Origin: Ustilaginoidea virens
Lineage: Eukaryota; Ascomycota; Sordariomycetes; Hypocreales; Clavicipitaceae
Length of the DNA: 64,000 nucleotides
NCBI RefSeq assembly: GCF_000687475.1
Contig: NC_057316.1
Location: forward strand, 6,820,001 to 6,884,000
Reading direction: 5' to 3'
Positions 9,972 to 20,809 of this stretch are shown here, one piece after another. Position numbers and translations under genes: made by a program. Numbering within the stretch: position 1 is the first letter of the stretch; each line of letters begins with the position of its first letter. The notes under the pieces were generated by a model. That model was not told the DNA's origin, ran no database searches, and was given only the letters and a program-made list of their open reading frames with translations.

Positions 9972-10457
9972 CAGGGCTTCAACGTACCGCGCAGAGCGTA
10001 CCGCGTAGCGTCAAACATTACTGCGCACGGAGTACCAGACAATAGCGTCCACGTTTCGGGGTCTTGGTTTGGTGTCCGCTGGCAGCGTCCAGACCAAGCT
10101 GCTGCAAGACGTGATTGACGTGGTGACGTCTCAGCCTCCTTTAGATACTGTCATCAACAAATCCATGTCTGGTACCAATCTGATAAAAAGCATAAAAAGC
10201 CACAGCAAGCAAACTTCTCGACTCCCTGCTTTTCCGTATCCATAAACACCATTGATGCCTTCTTCAACGCTGCCAAGGTACAAGATGATTCCCAAAATGC
10301 TATTGACGCTATTCGAACATCATGCCATCCCAACAGTCGTCATCACGCACGCATCAAAAAAGGACACAGAGACTGATGAGAGCTTGTCACCACAAACAAA
10401 GCCCTCACCCTCGCCCACTTCCGTTGCACTTCTTATATACCCCGCCCGCACGTAGAA

Positions 10458-11025
10458 TCAACGTCTCGGATCCACGTCATAGCTTGCCTCGCTTGGGTAA
10501 TCATACTCTTCATGCTCACCTTCTTCCTTTTCGCCTCCTACTTTGGGCTTCTCTGGCTTTTTGCGAAAGCTGAGAAATCTCTTGAACCCGCTTGTCTTCC
10601 GCGCTTCCGCGACGGGTCGCTGCAGCTCGTCTTCAGCTGGGTCATACTCGTAATGCAAACGAGGCACCAGCAGTCGGTACGGCACTGTGATGCCTGCTGG
10701 GTCCTTCCCGTTAACCTCCACGTTGAGGCAGATATCGAGCCCTCCCTCTAGATCGACCTCATACTGTTCAGCCTTGCGCATCTGTTTCACCGAAAGACCA
10801 GTCGGCGTGCGGTGGAAGGGACGAGGGCGCATCATGCCATCTTTACCATCTCCCCGTTCGGCTGCCATCCCAGGCCGGCTGCCCATGGTTTGAGCCCGCT
10901 GTGGTGGACGGGAGGTGAAATGTGCCTCGTCGTCTTCCGAGTATTCATTATCCTCATATGTGCCACCTCCCCGTAACCCGGACGGTCTAACGCCAGCCGT
11001 TTGAGCGGCGTGACGATTGGCAAAA

Positions 11026-11058
<33 letters not shown>

Positions 11059-14000
11059 TCGTCATCATCAGCACCACCTTCTTCGTCGGTATAATCGCCC
11101 CATTGTCCGTTGATACCTCCATCATCGGGTCTGCTACTGCTTCCTCGCCGTCCGAAACCAAAAAGTCGCTTGCTCCTACTCTCGCCGCTACCGAGCGAAA
11201 GCGTGCGATTGAGCTTCGCGCGTTGGGGAACGTGGGAGGAATTTCTTCGAGAAATGCTCCGAAATAGGCCGTTTAGACCGCCGGATACCGGTGGTCTATC
11301 CCCTCGGACAGAAGTTCGGGATCCCTCAAGTGGATGCGATGTTGAAGAGCGAGCTGCTCCTACCCGGTTTCGGTTTCCTCCCAGAGAAAACCGTCGAAAA
11401 AGACCGCCGCCGCCGGCGCCTCCACCGTCACCACCACCGCCACCAGGGTTGTTAGCCATGGCCGGCGGCGGGATAAAACTCCCATCGTCAGCCGTTAGAG
11501 GCGGTGTCGGAGGCGGCGTGCTACCCGGCGACCATGCTCGAATAGAACACCAGTTTCTGTGTGGAAGCAGGCTCTTGTTTTTTCGCGGTTTCCCATCCAC
11601 TCCGTGATAGAACAAGGGGACCATGGTCTCATCCGTCTGCTGGTCAAAGTGATGTACCTTGTTCCTCTTGTTGAGGACATCTGCCAGCATATTGGATGGC
11701 GGCGAATTGGCGATGGCTGACGAGACAATGTTTACCATGTATCTTGGGTCTTTATGCTTGGCCAAACCCAGCTTTGGGTTGGAATAGAACTGGCCGACAG
11801 CAGCCAGATGCACATCACCGCTAGAGTTTTGTCAAGTTAGATTTTGCCTTGTTCGGCTTCATCTTGGGACGCGTCATGGCACTTACCTGAGGATCGTAAC
11901 TCGCAAAGACTTGTCAATTGCCAAGTCTTGCAAATCCTCCATGATGATGCTCCGCTCATGTTTGTGATTCCTGGCAGTCCAGTGATCATTCAAATCGTCC
12001 AAAACTTCCACGCCACCGTCAATATTATTGAGGGCTTTTCCAAGTATGCCAGTTCGGCCGAGAGCCTTGACGGGGTCCATCAACCGAGATGTCAGACTAG
12101 GAAAAAGTAAAGAATATGTCAGCCATTCAACCGTTACCAACCGGGAGCTATGGCTGCTTACATATTTTCCAGCCATACGAGCCTAGGATAAGCAATGGGT
12201 ACTCCGAACAGGACGAGCAGGTGCTCAACCTGACCACGGCGTACTTCGGCATACAACCGATTCACAATTTTTTCCCATGTTTTGTTTTCCACCACCTTGT
12301 GTTCGGTCCTTTCCGTGCGACAGTCCACGGCTAGCAGCGCAATTTTGCCACCCAAGGAAACATACACACTGCGACTGAGCTCCTTGATGTAGGGCCCAGG
12401 TTGTTCGCCGAGGATCCAGCTGGGTTCCGTGTTTTCTGTCTCGTTCGGAACGCTCTGGTGCTGGAAGAGCATGTAGTATCTAAAGGCAACCGCTCCTAGA
12501 CCAGTAAACACAGGCGATTTCATGAATTGATGGGGATATGATCCGTATCCGTCAAATATATCATGGTCGTCGTACATGTTCACCATCGGTATCTGGGACG
12601 CCGCCAAACTAAAGAGTCCTTGGGAAAACCAGGTACAGTAGCGGTTGAGGTAAAAGCCTTCCATCTCATCTTGCATGTCGGCGGTAAAAGCGGCGCCGTG
12701 TTTGTGCTGAGGATTTCGAATGTCGAGCCATTCGTCAAACAGGCCGCATTTGTACGCTACAGAGTCGTTGTAGATTTGATCGCCTCCTCCAACCATGACG
12801 TGGAATGGACGAGACTGGTGCGTGTTCAAAACATCCCGCCACAGGGGGTCAGGTCCGCTAAGGTCATCCGGATTGACGCTTGAGCTGAAGCCGTTGCAAC
12901 TGTGAAACATGATATTCATGGCCTGCGCGCGCGCAGGAACCCAAAAAGCCATGCAAGGCCCTCTGTTGATGCGGTAGGCGATGCGCTGCTGCTTCTCCCG
13001 TAGTTCGATTTCAATGTTGAACTTCCAAAAGGTGCAGCCGCGCTCTGCATGGAGCCGGAAGCCTCGCACGTCCTTGTATTTTTGCAGCTTTTCGCCGTCA
13101 ATCTGAATGCGCTTTTGACGTCCGGCGAATGATTGAGGCAACTCGGCTGAACCATCTGGCGGGGCCACTTCTGGCGGGCTTCTCGACCTCTCAAAGAGAC
13201 CGTCGTCGCTTTCATCCCGGGAAAGATCTTTGGCTTCTTCGAGGTGTTCCACAGGACGCACATAGAGTGTATCTCCTCTGCGCCCCAGCTTCGGGTGACC
13301 GGCAATAGGGTCTACGTATTCAGCTGGCAAGTCTCCGTCAACCTGATGCGGTGGGGGAGGAAGCAAGTCAATGTCCTGGACGAACAGACGAAGCATTGGC
13401 GCGATGTCGTAGGATGACTTTGCATCCCGGGTCACGATCATGACACTACCACGCCACATCTCCCGATCTGAAACGACACTGTTCTTTTGACTTCTAATGG
13501 GAACCTTTTCTTGTCGGATACCGCAGTATCTCAACAGAGGTCCGCAGTGAAGGAACAATGGCGGTTTGAAACGCGTTGATTCTGGGGAAACTGTTAGTTT
13601 GACGGGATCCCTGGGTTGGACAAGCTGAACAAGGCAAACAAAATCGAAGCTTACCAGCATCGTCATACTCTCCATCAAACGCTTCAGCCTTTCGAGGCCT
13701 TGACGAATAAGAACTGTTCTTGCCACGACCGTCACTTTCCCACCAAGCCTTCTTCTTGTCATCGCCAGCGGTTTGATCATCCGTGAGATCCAGCAAAGTT
13801 CCGCCTAATGTACCGACTGTCGCATTCTCGAATTCATCAAGCCAAACAGGAGGTTTGTACAATCCTTCGCCCGGCTTAAAATCTATTGGGTCTCGGAATG
13901 CTGGGTTTGAATCGCGATGCTGAGGGCCACTTTCAACCGAGTGGCCGCTATCCTGCGGCTCGAGCCTCCCTCCGGCAGGCGCAGTATCCTGTGCTTTTTC

Positions 14001-15833
14001 TTTAGCTTCCAAGTCCTGCGCAGGGCTAGGGAGAGCTTTGCCACGGGCTGCATGGGGGACGTATTCTTCATCTGACCCGTATTCTCGTTCATATGCGGGT
14101 TCCGTAGCCCGGCGTTGAAGTGCCTGTTGAGGACCAGCATACATGGCCGGAACAGGTGGAAGGTCCTTGTTCTTGTTGACGTTGTAAGCTCGAGAGTTAA
14201 CGGACGACTTTGGGTCTACCGCAGCTCCCGCTCCAGCTCCCCTCTCTCTTGTCGATTGAGCCCTTTGATGATTCCAGTGTTCAGGCGGTGGGTTTTTCCG
14301 CAGCTTGTGGCTCCCGTTCCGATTGAGGGGCACGCCATCGCCAGGAGCACCGCTGAAAAATGCGGTGGGCTGTTGTTGTTGTTGTTGTGATGGTGGTGGT
14401 GGTGGCTTCGTCTCCGTTGCCATGCCCTCCCGATCATTTCGTGCAGCACGCTCTCGAAAACTTAGATTACGCTTGGGAAATCCAGAACTGGTTTCATCTT
14501 CTGGCAGTCTTGTTCTCGGTATTGATTCCAGTGGTGGGCCACCGTAAACAGAGTCAAACATGTCAGGGTCATGACTGGTCTGAAAAGATTCCGACTGCCG
14601 TCGTGGATGGGGCGGCAAGTGAGATTGACCTCGACGGTCAGCTTCTGCTGAACGCGGTTGAGATTTGGATATCAGCCCTGCAGGCGAAATCTGGGGTTGG
14701 CCGTGTATTGGTTCTGGAGCAAGTAGTCGCGAGCCTGGCGACTCTCCTTGCCGTGTTTTGGCCGCTTCAGCCGCTCTTCGGGCAGCGCGCTCTTTGGCTC
14801 GTTGCTCGGCAGCCTGGACTCTTACCCTCTTCTCCTCTTTGGTCATGCTATCGAGCGTCAGCTCAAGCCTTTGAAGGGGTGAACGGTCGATTGCAAACTT
14901 CTTTCGGCGCTCGGATGGCCCATTGAAGGCTTCCGCTCGAGACAATGCTGGATTGACATATTGAGGGACGGGAGGAGGGCCGCCACCGCCTCTTCTTGCG
15001 GAGACGTTGTGGATTTCTTCGAGTCTGGCCAAATCCGAGTAGTCCTGGCGACGAGTGGTATAGTTGCCTTCAGGGTCCATTCCGTCGTCGATATCAAGCT
15101 GGACGGGTGGGAAGATTGGAGCTTGTCCAGCAGGAGGTGAGACGCAGGCGCCGTTGGATTTTGAGTTGCTGCGATAAGGCAGCTCTGCATAGCTTTCGAA
15201 GCTGTGTGGCTGGCGAATGCTCCCAGGTACAGGGGGGGGTTGCGGGTCGTCTGGGGCGGGTGCGGGTGGTGGAGGAGCTTCTTCTTGGCAGGACTCCAGC
15301 GGTGGTGGGAATGGTGGAGCTGCTGGTCGTGGTGAGTCTGGCGAAAGGCAGCCAGGCCTAGCAGGCCTGCAAGACAATTCTTTAGGCATTTCTTCAGACA
15401 AACCCGAGGCGGGTTCTGGAGGAGGGTTGGTGGCATCAGAAGAGGATGAGTGAGAGGGAGAGGGAGCGGAGGCGGAAGCGGAAGCGGGAGCAGAAGCAGA
15501 AGCAGATGCGGAAGCGGAAGCACCACTGCTCGTATTACCATTGCCAATGTCCTTTGGGTGCGGTGAAGTGATGACCGGGCTCTGATGGGAGGACGGTCTG
15601 GGGGTCAAGCCATGAGCAGCTCCAGCACAACTCGAAGCCACTGCCGAGTGGGGACTGAATGTGGACTCTGTGAGGGCATCCGTGTTTGATGTCTGGACTG
15701 ACGCTCGATTCGAACGGGACCTGCGTGGAGGCTGCGCATCTTGGTCATGCAGCGAATACGTGTAGTCGTCGTACTCGTCCTGCAGCCCCTGCCATGTTGA
15801 ACGATGGTCCCATTGATGGTCCGCTGTCGCCAT
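10458..15833 (-). CDS. Large PhoD-like phosphatase
   Basis: Four exons: 15833-13655, 13581-12162, 12096-11887 and 11820-10458. Introns are 73, 65 and 66 nt, with GTAAGC or GTAAGT donors; product 1723 residues. Residues 1-720 are Ser/Pro/Gln-rich and look disordered, with a Ser-Ala repeat near 105-125 and a basic coiled region near 330-360. The catalytic part spans roughly 730-1340: GGGDQIYNDS near 986, YDDHDIFDGYG near 1063, LLAVDCRTERT, and SGDVHLAAVGQFY at 1270, where the serine codon is split by the third intron. These are the metal- and phosphate-binding blocks of the PhoD-like phosphatases found in fungi. The C-terminal 400 residues are low complexity with an uninterrupted Asp run near 1515-1530. 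No signal peptide is visible, so unlike bacterial PhoD it is probably intracellular (inference). Substrate unknown. Confidence 0.85.
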
Positions 15834-17952
15834 GTGAAATGCGAATGCGGAATGTGAGTTGGGGTGGATGGAAGCAGATAGCGTGGTACTTGAAGCGATT
15901 TGCTTGTTGCGCAGTCCGTAGTCCGCAGTCCGTAGTCCGTACTCGAGTAGTACCTAGATATGAACAGATGGACGTAACTATGACAGAGCGACTTCGTAGA
16001 TGCGCGTCGTCGCACAAAAGGCCCGGCAGAGAGGGCAGGCTTGGCTCATTGATGAGGGGAAGGGAGAAACCTTGCTTGGACAACCACCACCACCTTTCAA
16101 TATGACCAAACCCGCGAAGGAGACGGGCGACAGGGCTCCTATCAGTCAAAGAAATAGGACAAGATACAAATGCCGTCTGGGACTGTTTTTTGTCTTGTGT
16201 GTCTTGCTGAGGCCGATGTCTTAGGCCTGGTCCAGCTGGTTGGGGGGAGACGGCCGCAGGACGGATTATCGAGACGGAACAATTTCGAGAAGCCGCCCGC
16301 AGTTGGCCGTTTTCCGGGCCTTGGGGGGGAAGATACCGAGGGCAACCCGTGTCTAAGGAATTGGTAAAGTTTTACAGCTGCAAGAATGTTTACTCCATCA
16401 ATAGCATTGACAAGGGAAAACATCTGGCTCCCGAGTCACGACTAACTAGCTCGGCCTCCTACCTACCTCCTCCTACCTAACTCGCTGGCTCCGGCGGGCA
16501 ACAGAACGGAAGGAGCGAACCACGTGTGGCTGCTGTTGCTCCGATGAATGGTTGCGCCAACACGGACGCACTCATTACCTACCTCTCGTTGCGGGGTACG
16601 CGAGATTGGACTTTGGAGAGAATATTGGGCCATTTTCCTCCCATCGTTGACAGATGATGAGGCTTCTTGGTTACGCACGGGGCTCAACCTTCCAGATAAT
16701 TGTGGCTGGAAAGCCACTCAGCAAAAAAACGAGAGTTGGTCCGTGGAAGTGGTGGAGCGGCCTGTGGAGCGGCCTGTGGTATTCCGGCCCGAGCCCATCA
16801 AATAAATGGCTGAGTGGGTCCGACCCGTCACATTGAATCCATCCAATCCGTCTGCGTGACGTCTGGACGGACGCCTGACTCAACACAAACCGGGGGGGAA
16901 AAATGCCATTCAGTCGTGAACACAAGTTGTGATCGATAATTGATTATAGCTCTGCCAAATAACTCGCGGGTTCGCGACAAGCAGACCTTTGCAGCCTTTG
17001 TGTTCCTGGCATACGCGTTGGCTATCCCCCCAAGTTAGGTCCCTTGAAAGACGAATCCGCCCCAGTCAGGCTTTCTGAGACATTAAAAAATTTGGAGGCT
17101 GGCGAAGGGGGCAACGGGTACCTGATGTAGGTGGGCTTTCGTTCCTTTGAAATTATGTCAGCTTGATTGGGCTTCGGTCTCGGTCTCCGGGTGTTATGCA
17201 TTAGTCTGCAACTGCACTATTTGGACATGCCCGTTTGAGAAGAATAACCAACTACGGAGTATACGTAGGGTGACAACGGAAGTTCTGCAATCGTCCGTCA
17301 ACCTGCACATACAACATGTCCTGCAAGGCTCAAGCCATCAACAAAATGCCGTTATTACAGATAAGCAGCGCATATGGGTAATGAGAAGAGAGAACAAATA
17401 CTATCTTGTACATGCCAGATGAGTATGATGCGCCACCAGCACATGTTCGAATAACCGATCTGATTGTGCGTTTGTTGGAGCGGCAGCAGCTCCGTCATGG
17501 CCAACTATGGATTGCTTATTGATCGACAAATGAGGGCTTAGGGTAGGTATTGTGCAGTGTACCTACCTCATATGCGCCACTGCCATTTGGGTTTTCCAGG
17601 GCTTTCACATCGTCGACGAATACTAGCCCAGATTCGCGTCAAGACTGACAGTGTTCATAGGATGAGGCATTTAGTTGCCGACGGTGTAAGTGGGGTTTAT
17701 GAACCTTCCCGCTAGAGGTAAGGACAGTATGGTGCTCCGTACACCGGTTGTGAAACGGAAATCTTGACATGTTCAATCTTGAGTGTGTGGACTGGTCTCC
17801 TCGGCGATTACCCATGCAGGTGAAATAAGAGATTGCAGCTATCAGCCCGGGGCAGTGCAAAAAGATGGCAAATTTTCCTGCCAAAGGGATCTGGATAGAC
17901 CCAACAAAAGAAGAAATGTATGAGAAAAAGGAAAGCATCGTGGAACGATCTT
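15834..17952. other. Spacer between the PhoD-like gene and tRNA-Ile
   Basis: About 2.1 kb without a convincing gene. Near the PhoD start (15913-15943) the word AGTCCGTA/AGTCCGCA is repeated four times, and a TACGGAGT word lies at 17253-17260. CTACCTACC-type words occur near 16460-16485 and 16577, and CGGCCTGTGGAG is repeated twice near 16758-16782. The short frames present resemble no known protein. Confidence 0.5.
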
Positions 17953-18036
17953 TGCTCCCGGCAGGGCTTGAACCTGCGGCCTCCGCATCACTAACGTTTA
18001 TTAGTACGAAGCTCTAACCAACTGAGCTACGGAAGC
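17953..18036 (-). tRNA. tRNA-Ile (anticodon AAT) with a short intron
   Basis: Read on the minus strand, the 5' strand of the acceptor stem GCTTCCG (18036-18030) pairs with CGGGAGC (17960-17954), with one G-T pair, and the discriminator base is A. The D-arm has GCTC-AGTTGGTTA-GAGC, the T-arm has GCAGG-TTCAAGC-CCTGC, and the T-loop sequence GGTTCAAGCC is a standard B box. The anticodon loop is C-T-AAT-A, followed by a 10-base insert (AACGTTAGTG) and then A and the 3' strand of the anticodon stem. An intron between positions 37 and 38 is the usual place for eukaryotic tRNA introns. A T-run follows on the minus strand near 17922-17926 and could end RNA polymerase III transcription. Confidence 0.93.
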
Positions 18037-19044
18037 TTTCCTGCTGTTGGTCGATGCTCAATTAAAATAATCTATACCCCTATGAAACTAATTTTACCAC
18101 GCCAGACCGTCACCATCGTATCGTGTTCCGGAAGGCAACCCAGCATTTTAGGTACATTGTCTTTCAGCGCTTTTTCTCAACAAGGGCGATAAAGTTGGTC
18201 TGATGTAAGGACCTAAGTCGAGCACTGGTTTCAGTTTTCCTGGTAGAGTTATTGCCAGTGATTCTGGAGTAGTCATATGTGTGGCTCTGAATTTTTACCG
18301 TGAGGTGGGAGTTGACAATTGTGGAATCTCAAGATGTATCTGCACAAATGCTCACACACACATACGATACGGGTTTGAGGCGTGCACAGGCACGGATTCT
18401 GAAGGAGAGGGTACTAGATGACCCAGACACGAAATTTCCCAGCAAGACCTTGAAACCACACATCCGAAAAAGCAATAAAACAAGCCTACAGTACCAGGTC
18501 ATCGTCCCGCAAACAAAAACAAAACTGCTCACTCACAAATGGGAATACTCGCTCTGTCGCTGATTTACGATGTACAGGGTAGCGTCACCAGTGTCGGCCC
18601 CTCGGCATGGTCTCTGCCTAATTGGTTAGGCAGCAACTCGCCCTTGTGCGGGTATTGTCTGGTACTATAGACAGCCGTTAGGCAGTTGCCGGCGCAGCCT
18701 CGCGACCGTTCCTGACACCAAGCACGACGTATTTTTGCAGGTTGCCCTCCAAATCCTCGCCTGCGACTTCCTCCCCCCCACGTCTCAAGCCGCACAACAC
18801 ACTGGGAAGTTGAGCACTGCTTTGCCCGGCGCAGAGTTGCCTCCTGCTTCGTTTCTGTTCTGCAAAGAAAGGAACTAGTCGATCTATTTCCTTGTTGCCC
18901 GCGCCCACGACTTGCCGACGACACTCAGTCGCACGCCGCATCACCATCGAAGCCAAATTCGAAAGGCTTATTTTCGACCTTGCCCATTTTAGCCCCCTTG
19001 TCGAGTTTGACACCGGCACGAGCGTTACAAAAAAACCACACAGG
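18037..19044. other. Spacer and promoter region of eIF4E
   Basis: About 1 kb between the tRNA 5' end and the eIF4E ATG. No gene seen. The 3' half should hold the eIF4E promoter and leader; the last bases before the ATG (ACCACACAGG) are A-rich, as expected for an efficient fungal start. Confidence 0.5.
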
Positions 19045-19943
19045 ATGGCTGTCGCAGCGGAAGCAATCCACATGGACCATCAGGTCGATCTGTCAACCAT
19101 TCCCATCTCCCCCAATGGCCAAAGTCAAGGCGCCGATTTCAAAGACAGTGACAAGCCCGTGACTGTATTCCACGACAAGGATAACTTCAACGTCAAGCAT
19201 CCTCTCCAGAACAAGTGGACTCTGTGGTTCACCAAGCCCCCTAGTGGAAAGGTACGCCACGATGAAAAATTTACCCGCATCCACGACTCTTGGGCAGTAG
19301 ACGACTAAATCTCGTATGATAGGGCGATAACTGGAACGACTTATTGAAAGAGGTCATTACTTTCGATTCCGTCGAGGAGTTTTGGGGCGTCTACGTAAGT
19401 TATCGGACCTGCTGCAGATCTGCCACTCCCCACCTTTCGCTAAGCTCTAAACAGAACAATGTCGCACCCGTTTCCGAACTGGCTCTCAAGTCCGACTACC
19501 ATCTGTTCAAGGCTGGTGTGCGACCTGAGTGGGAGGATCCTCAGAACAAACACGGTGGAAAGTGGTCCTATCAGTACAAGGATAAGCGGAGCATCGATGT
19601 GGACAGCCTCTGGTTGCAGATCATGATGGCTGCCATTGGCGAGACTCTCGAGGACGAGGACGATGGCGAGGTCATGGGTGTTGTCGTCAATGTCCGCAAG
19701 GGCTTTTACCGTATTGGAGTCTGGACACGCACTGTTGGCAGGCCCGTCACTGGACGTGGCGATGGCGACGTTGCTGGGGGTAAGGGCCGCAGTGAGAAGA
19801 AGGGCATAGACATTCTCATGTCCATTGGTCGACGCGTCAAGGAGGTTCTCGAGCTTCCCCCTAGCGAGAAGGTTGAGTTCTCTGGTCACACGGACAGCGC
19901 CGTGGCTGGTAGCACAAGAGCCAAGGCGAAACATACCGTGTAG
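19045..19943 (+). CDS. eIF4E: Translation initiation factor eIF4E (mRNA cap-binding protein)
   Basis: Three exons: 19045-19251, 19323-19394 and 19455-19943, with introns of 71 and 60 nt, all in phase 0; product 255 residues. The spliced protein reads HPLQNKWTLWF, then SGK-GDNWNDLLKEVITFDSVEEFWGVY-NNVAPVSEL, then RPEWEDPQNKHGGKWSY. These blocks supply the tryptophans that stack on the 7-methylguanosine cap (the W of EEFW and of RPEWED) and the acidic residue that contacts it. The dorsal eIF4G-binding helix corresponds to VDSLWLQIMMAAIGE. The C-terminus ends FSGHTDSAVAGSTRAKAKHTV, characteristic of filamentous-fungal eIF4E. An N-terminal disordered segment of about 45 residues precedes the fold. 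Both intron positions lie exactly between conserved blocks, which makes the gene model secure. Confidence 0.95.
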
Positions 19944-20809
19944 GCAGGGGGAGCTGGTGGAGGGAGAGAACTCCTGGGTGCTGAGAAGGATGGGGAAGGG
20001 ACGGAGCGAGGAATCGACATGGACGGTCGGTTGTCTCGTCTCGGGAGGTTTTTGTCTCGACTACCCCCCTGCGTTTCCGTCGTTGCGTCGGGCTGCAGAT
20101 TGGACTGGACTGGACGATGGACGGGAAAATGCTGGTGGAAGGAAGTTTGGAGTGGATGGGTTTGCTTGTCCAGGCCTGACTGACATGGGCCGCTTTCATG
20201 CCTGGCCTGTCTGTACTGGCCGCTAAAAAATCACATTGTCTATAGTTGGCACGGCGGCGTTGGCAAGAGAGCTCCTCGTTATAGTTTTTCTTTTCCTTTT
20301 CTCTATTTTTTTTTTCTTTTTTTTCTTTTTTTTTTTTTTTACAGTTTCTTTCCCCCCTTCCTGGTTCTGTTGCTCTGACAGTGAGGCCTCGACGAGGTTG
20401 CTTGGTAGAGTTTGCCTCGGAAATGGCTGGATCCAAGAAACCATAGCAGGAAGAGGTGCTCGGTAGAGTTTCCTGTTTCTGAGCAATGTCTGTTTCCCCC
20501 AATGACGGAATTATAAAGGACCACCGCCACCACCAGTTGACCTTTATCACGTTCGCCGCTACGACTCTATCGTCCCTACACCCCAAAACTCCTCCCAGGC
20601 TTTTTCGGTTTCCCGTTACTCGCATCGTACACGTCGTCGTCGTCTTGCGCCTACAAAGAACGCAGAAGAAGGGGGACCAAACAACCATACAGAATGATCT
20701 GGTGGCGGCTACCGAGGTCCGGTGCGCCGTGGACACTGTGGAGCCAAGAACGGCGAGCACGTCGGTTGGCCTGACGTGACGTGGTCTCCCAAGACGGTCA
20801 ACTGGGGGG
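19944..20809. other. Convergent 3' spacer between eIF4E and the acyl-CoA synthetase
   Basis: Both neighbours end here. It contains a long T-rich tract (about 20283-20347) that can be read as T-rich 3' untranslated sequence on the plus strand or A-rich on the minus strand. No gene seen. Confidence 0.5.

Larger units (their letters stand above)
9302..10457. other. Spacer holding the CDC1 promoter and several small repeats
   Basis: Upstream of CDC1 (minus) and downstream of the PhoD-like gene (minus). Near 9411-9419 the minus strand has a TTATAA core about 110 bases before the CDC1 ATG, a possible TATA element. A 9-bp GTGGATTCC unit is repeated three times (about 9343-9370). Further left of the PhoD gene lie a CGGAGTACTCCG palindrome (9772-9783), a TACCTACCT/AGGTAGGTA hairpin (9842-9860) and two adjoining 7-bp arrays (about 9919-9971). 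I see no coding gene. Confidence 0.55.
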
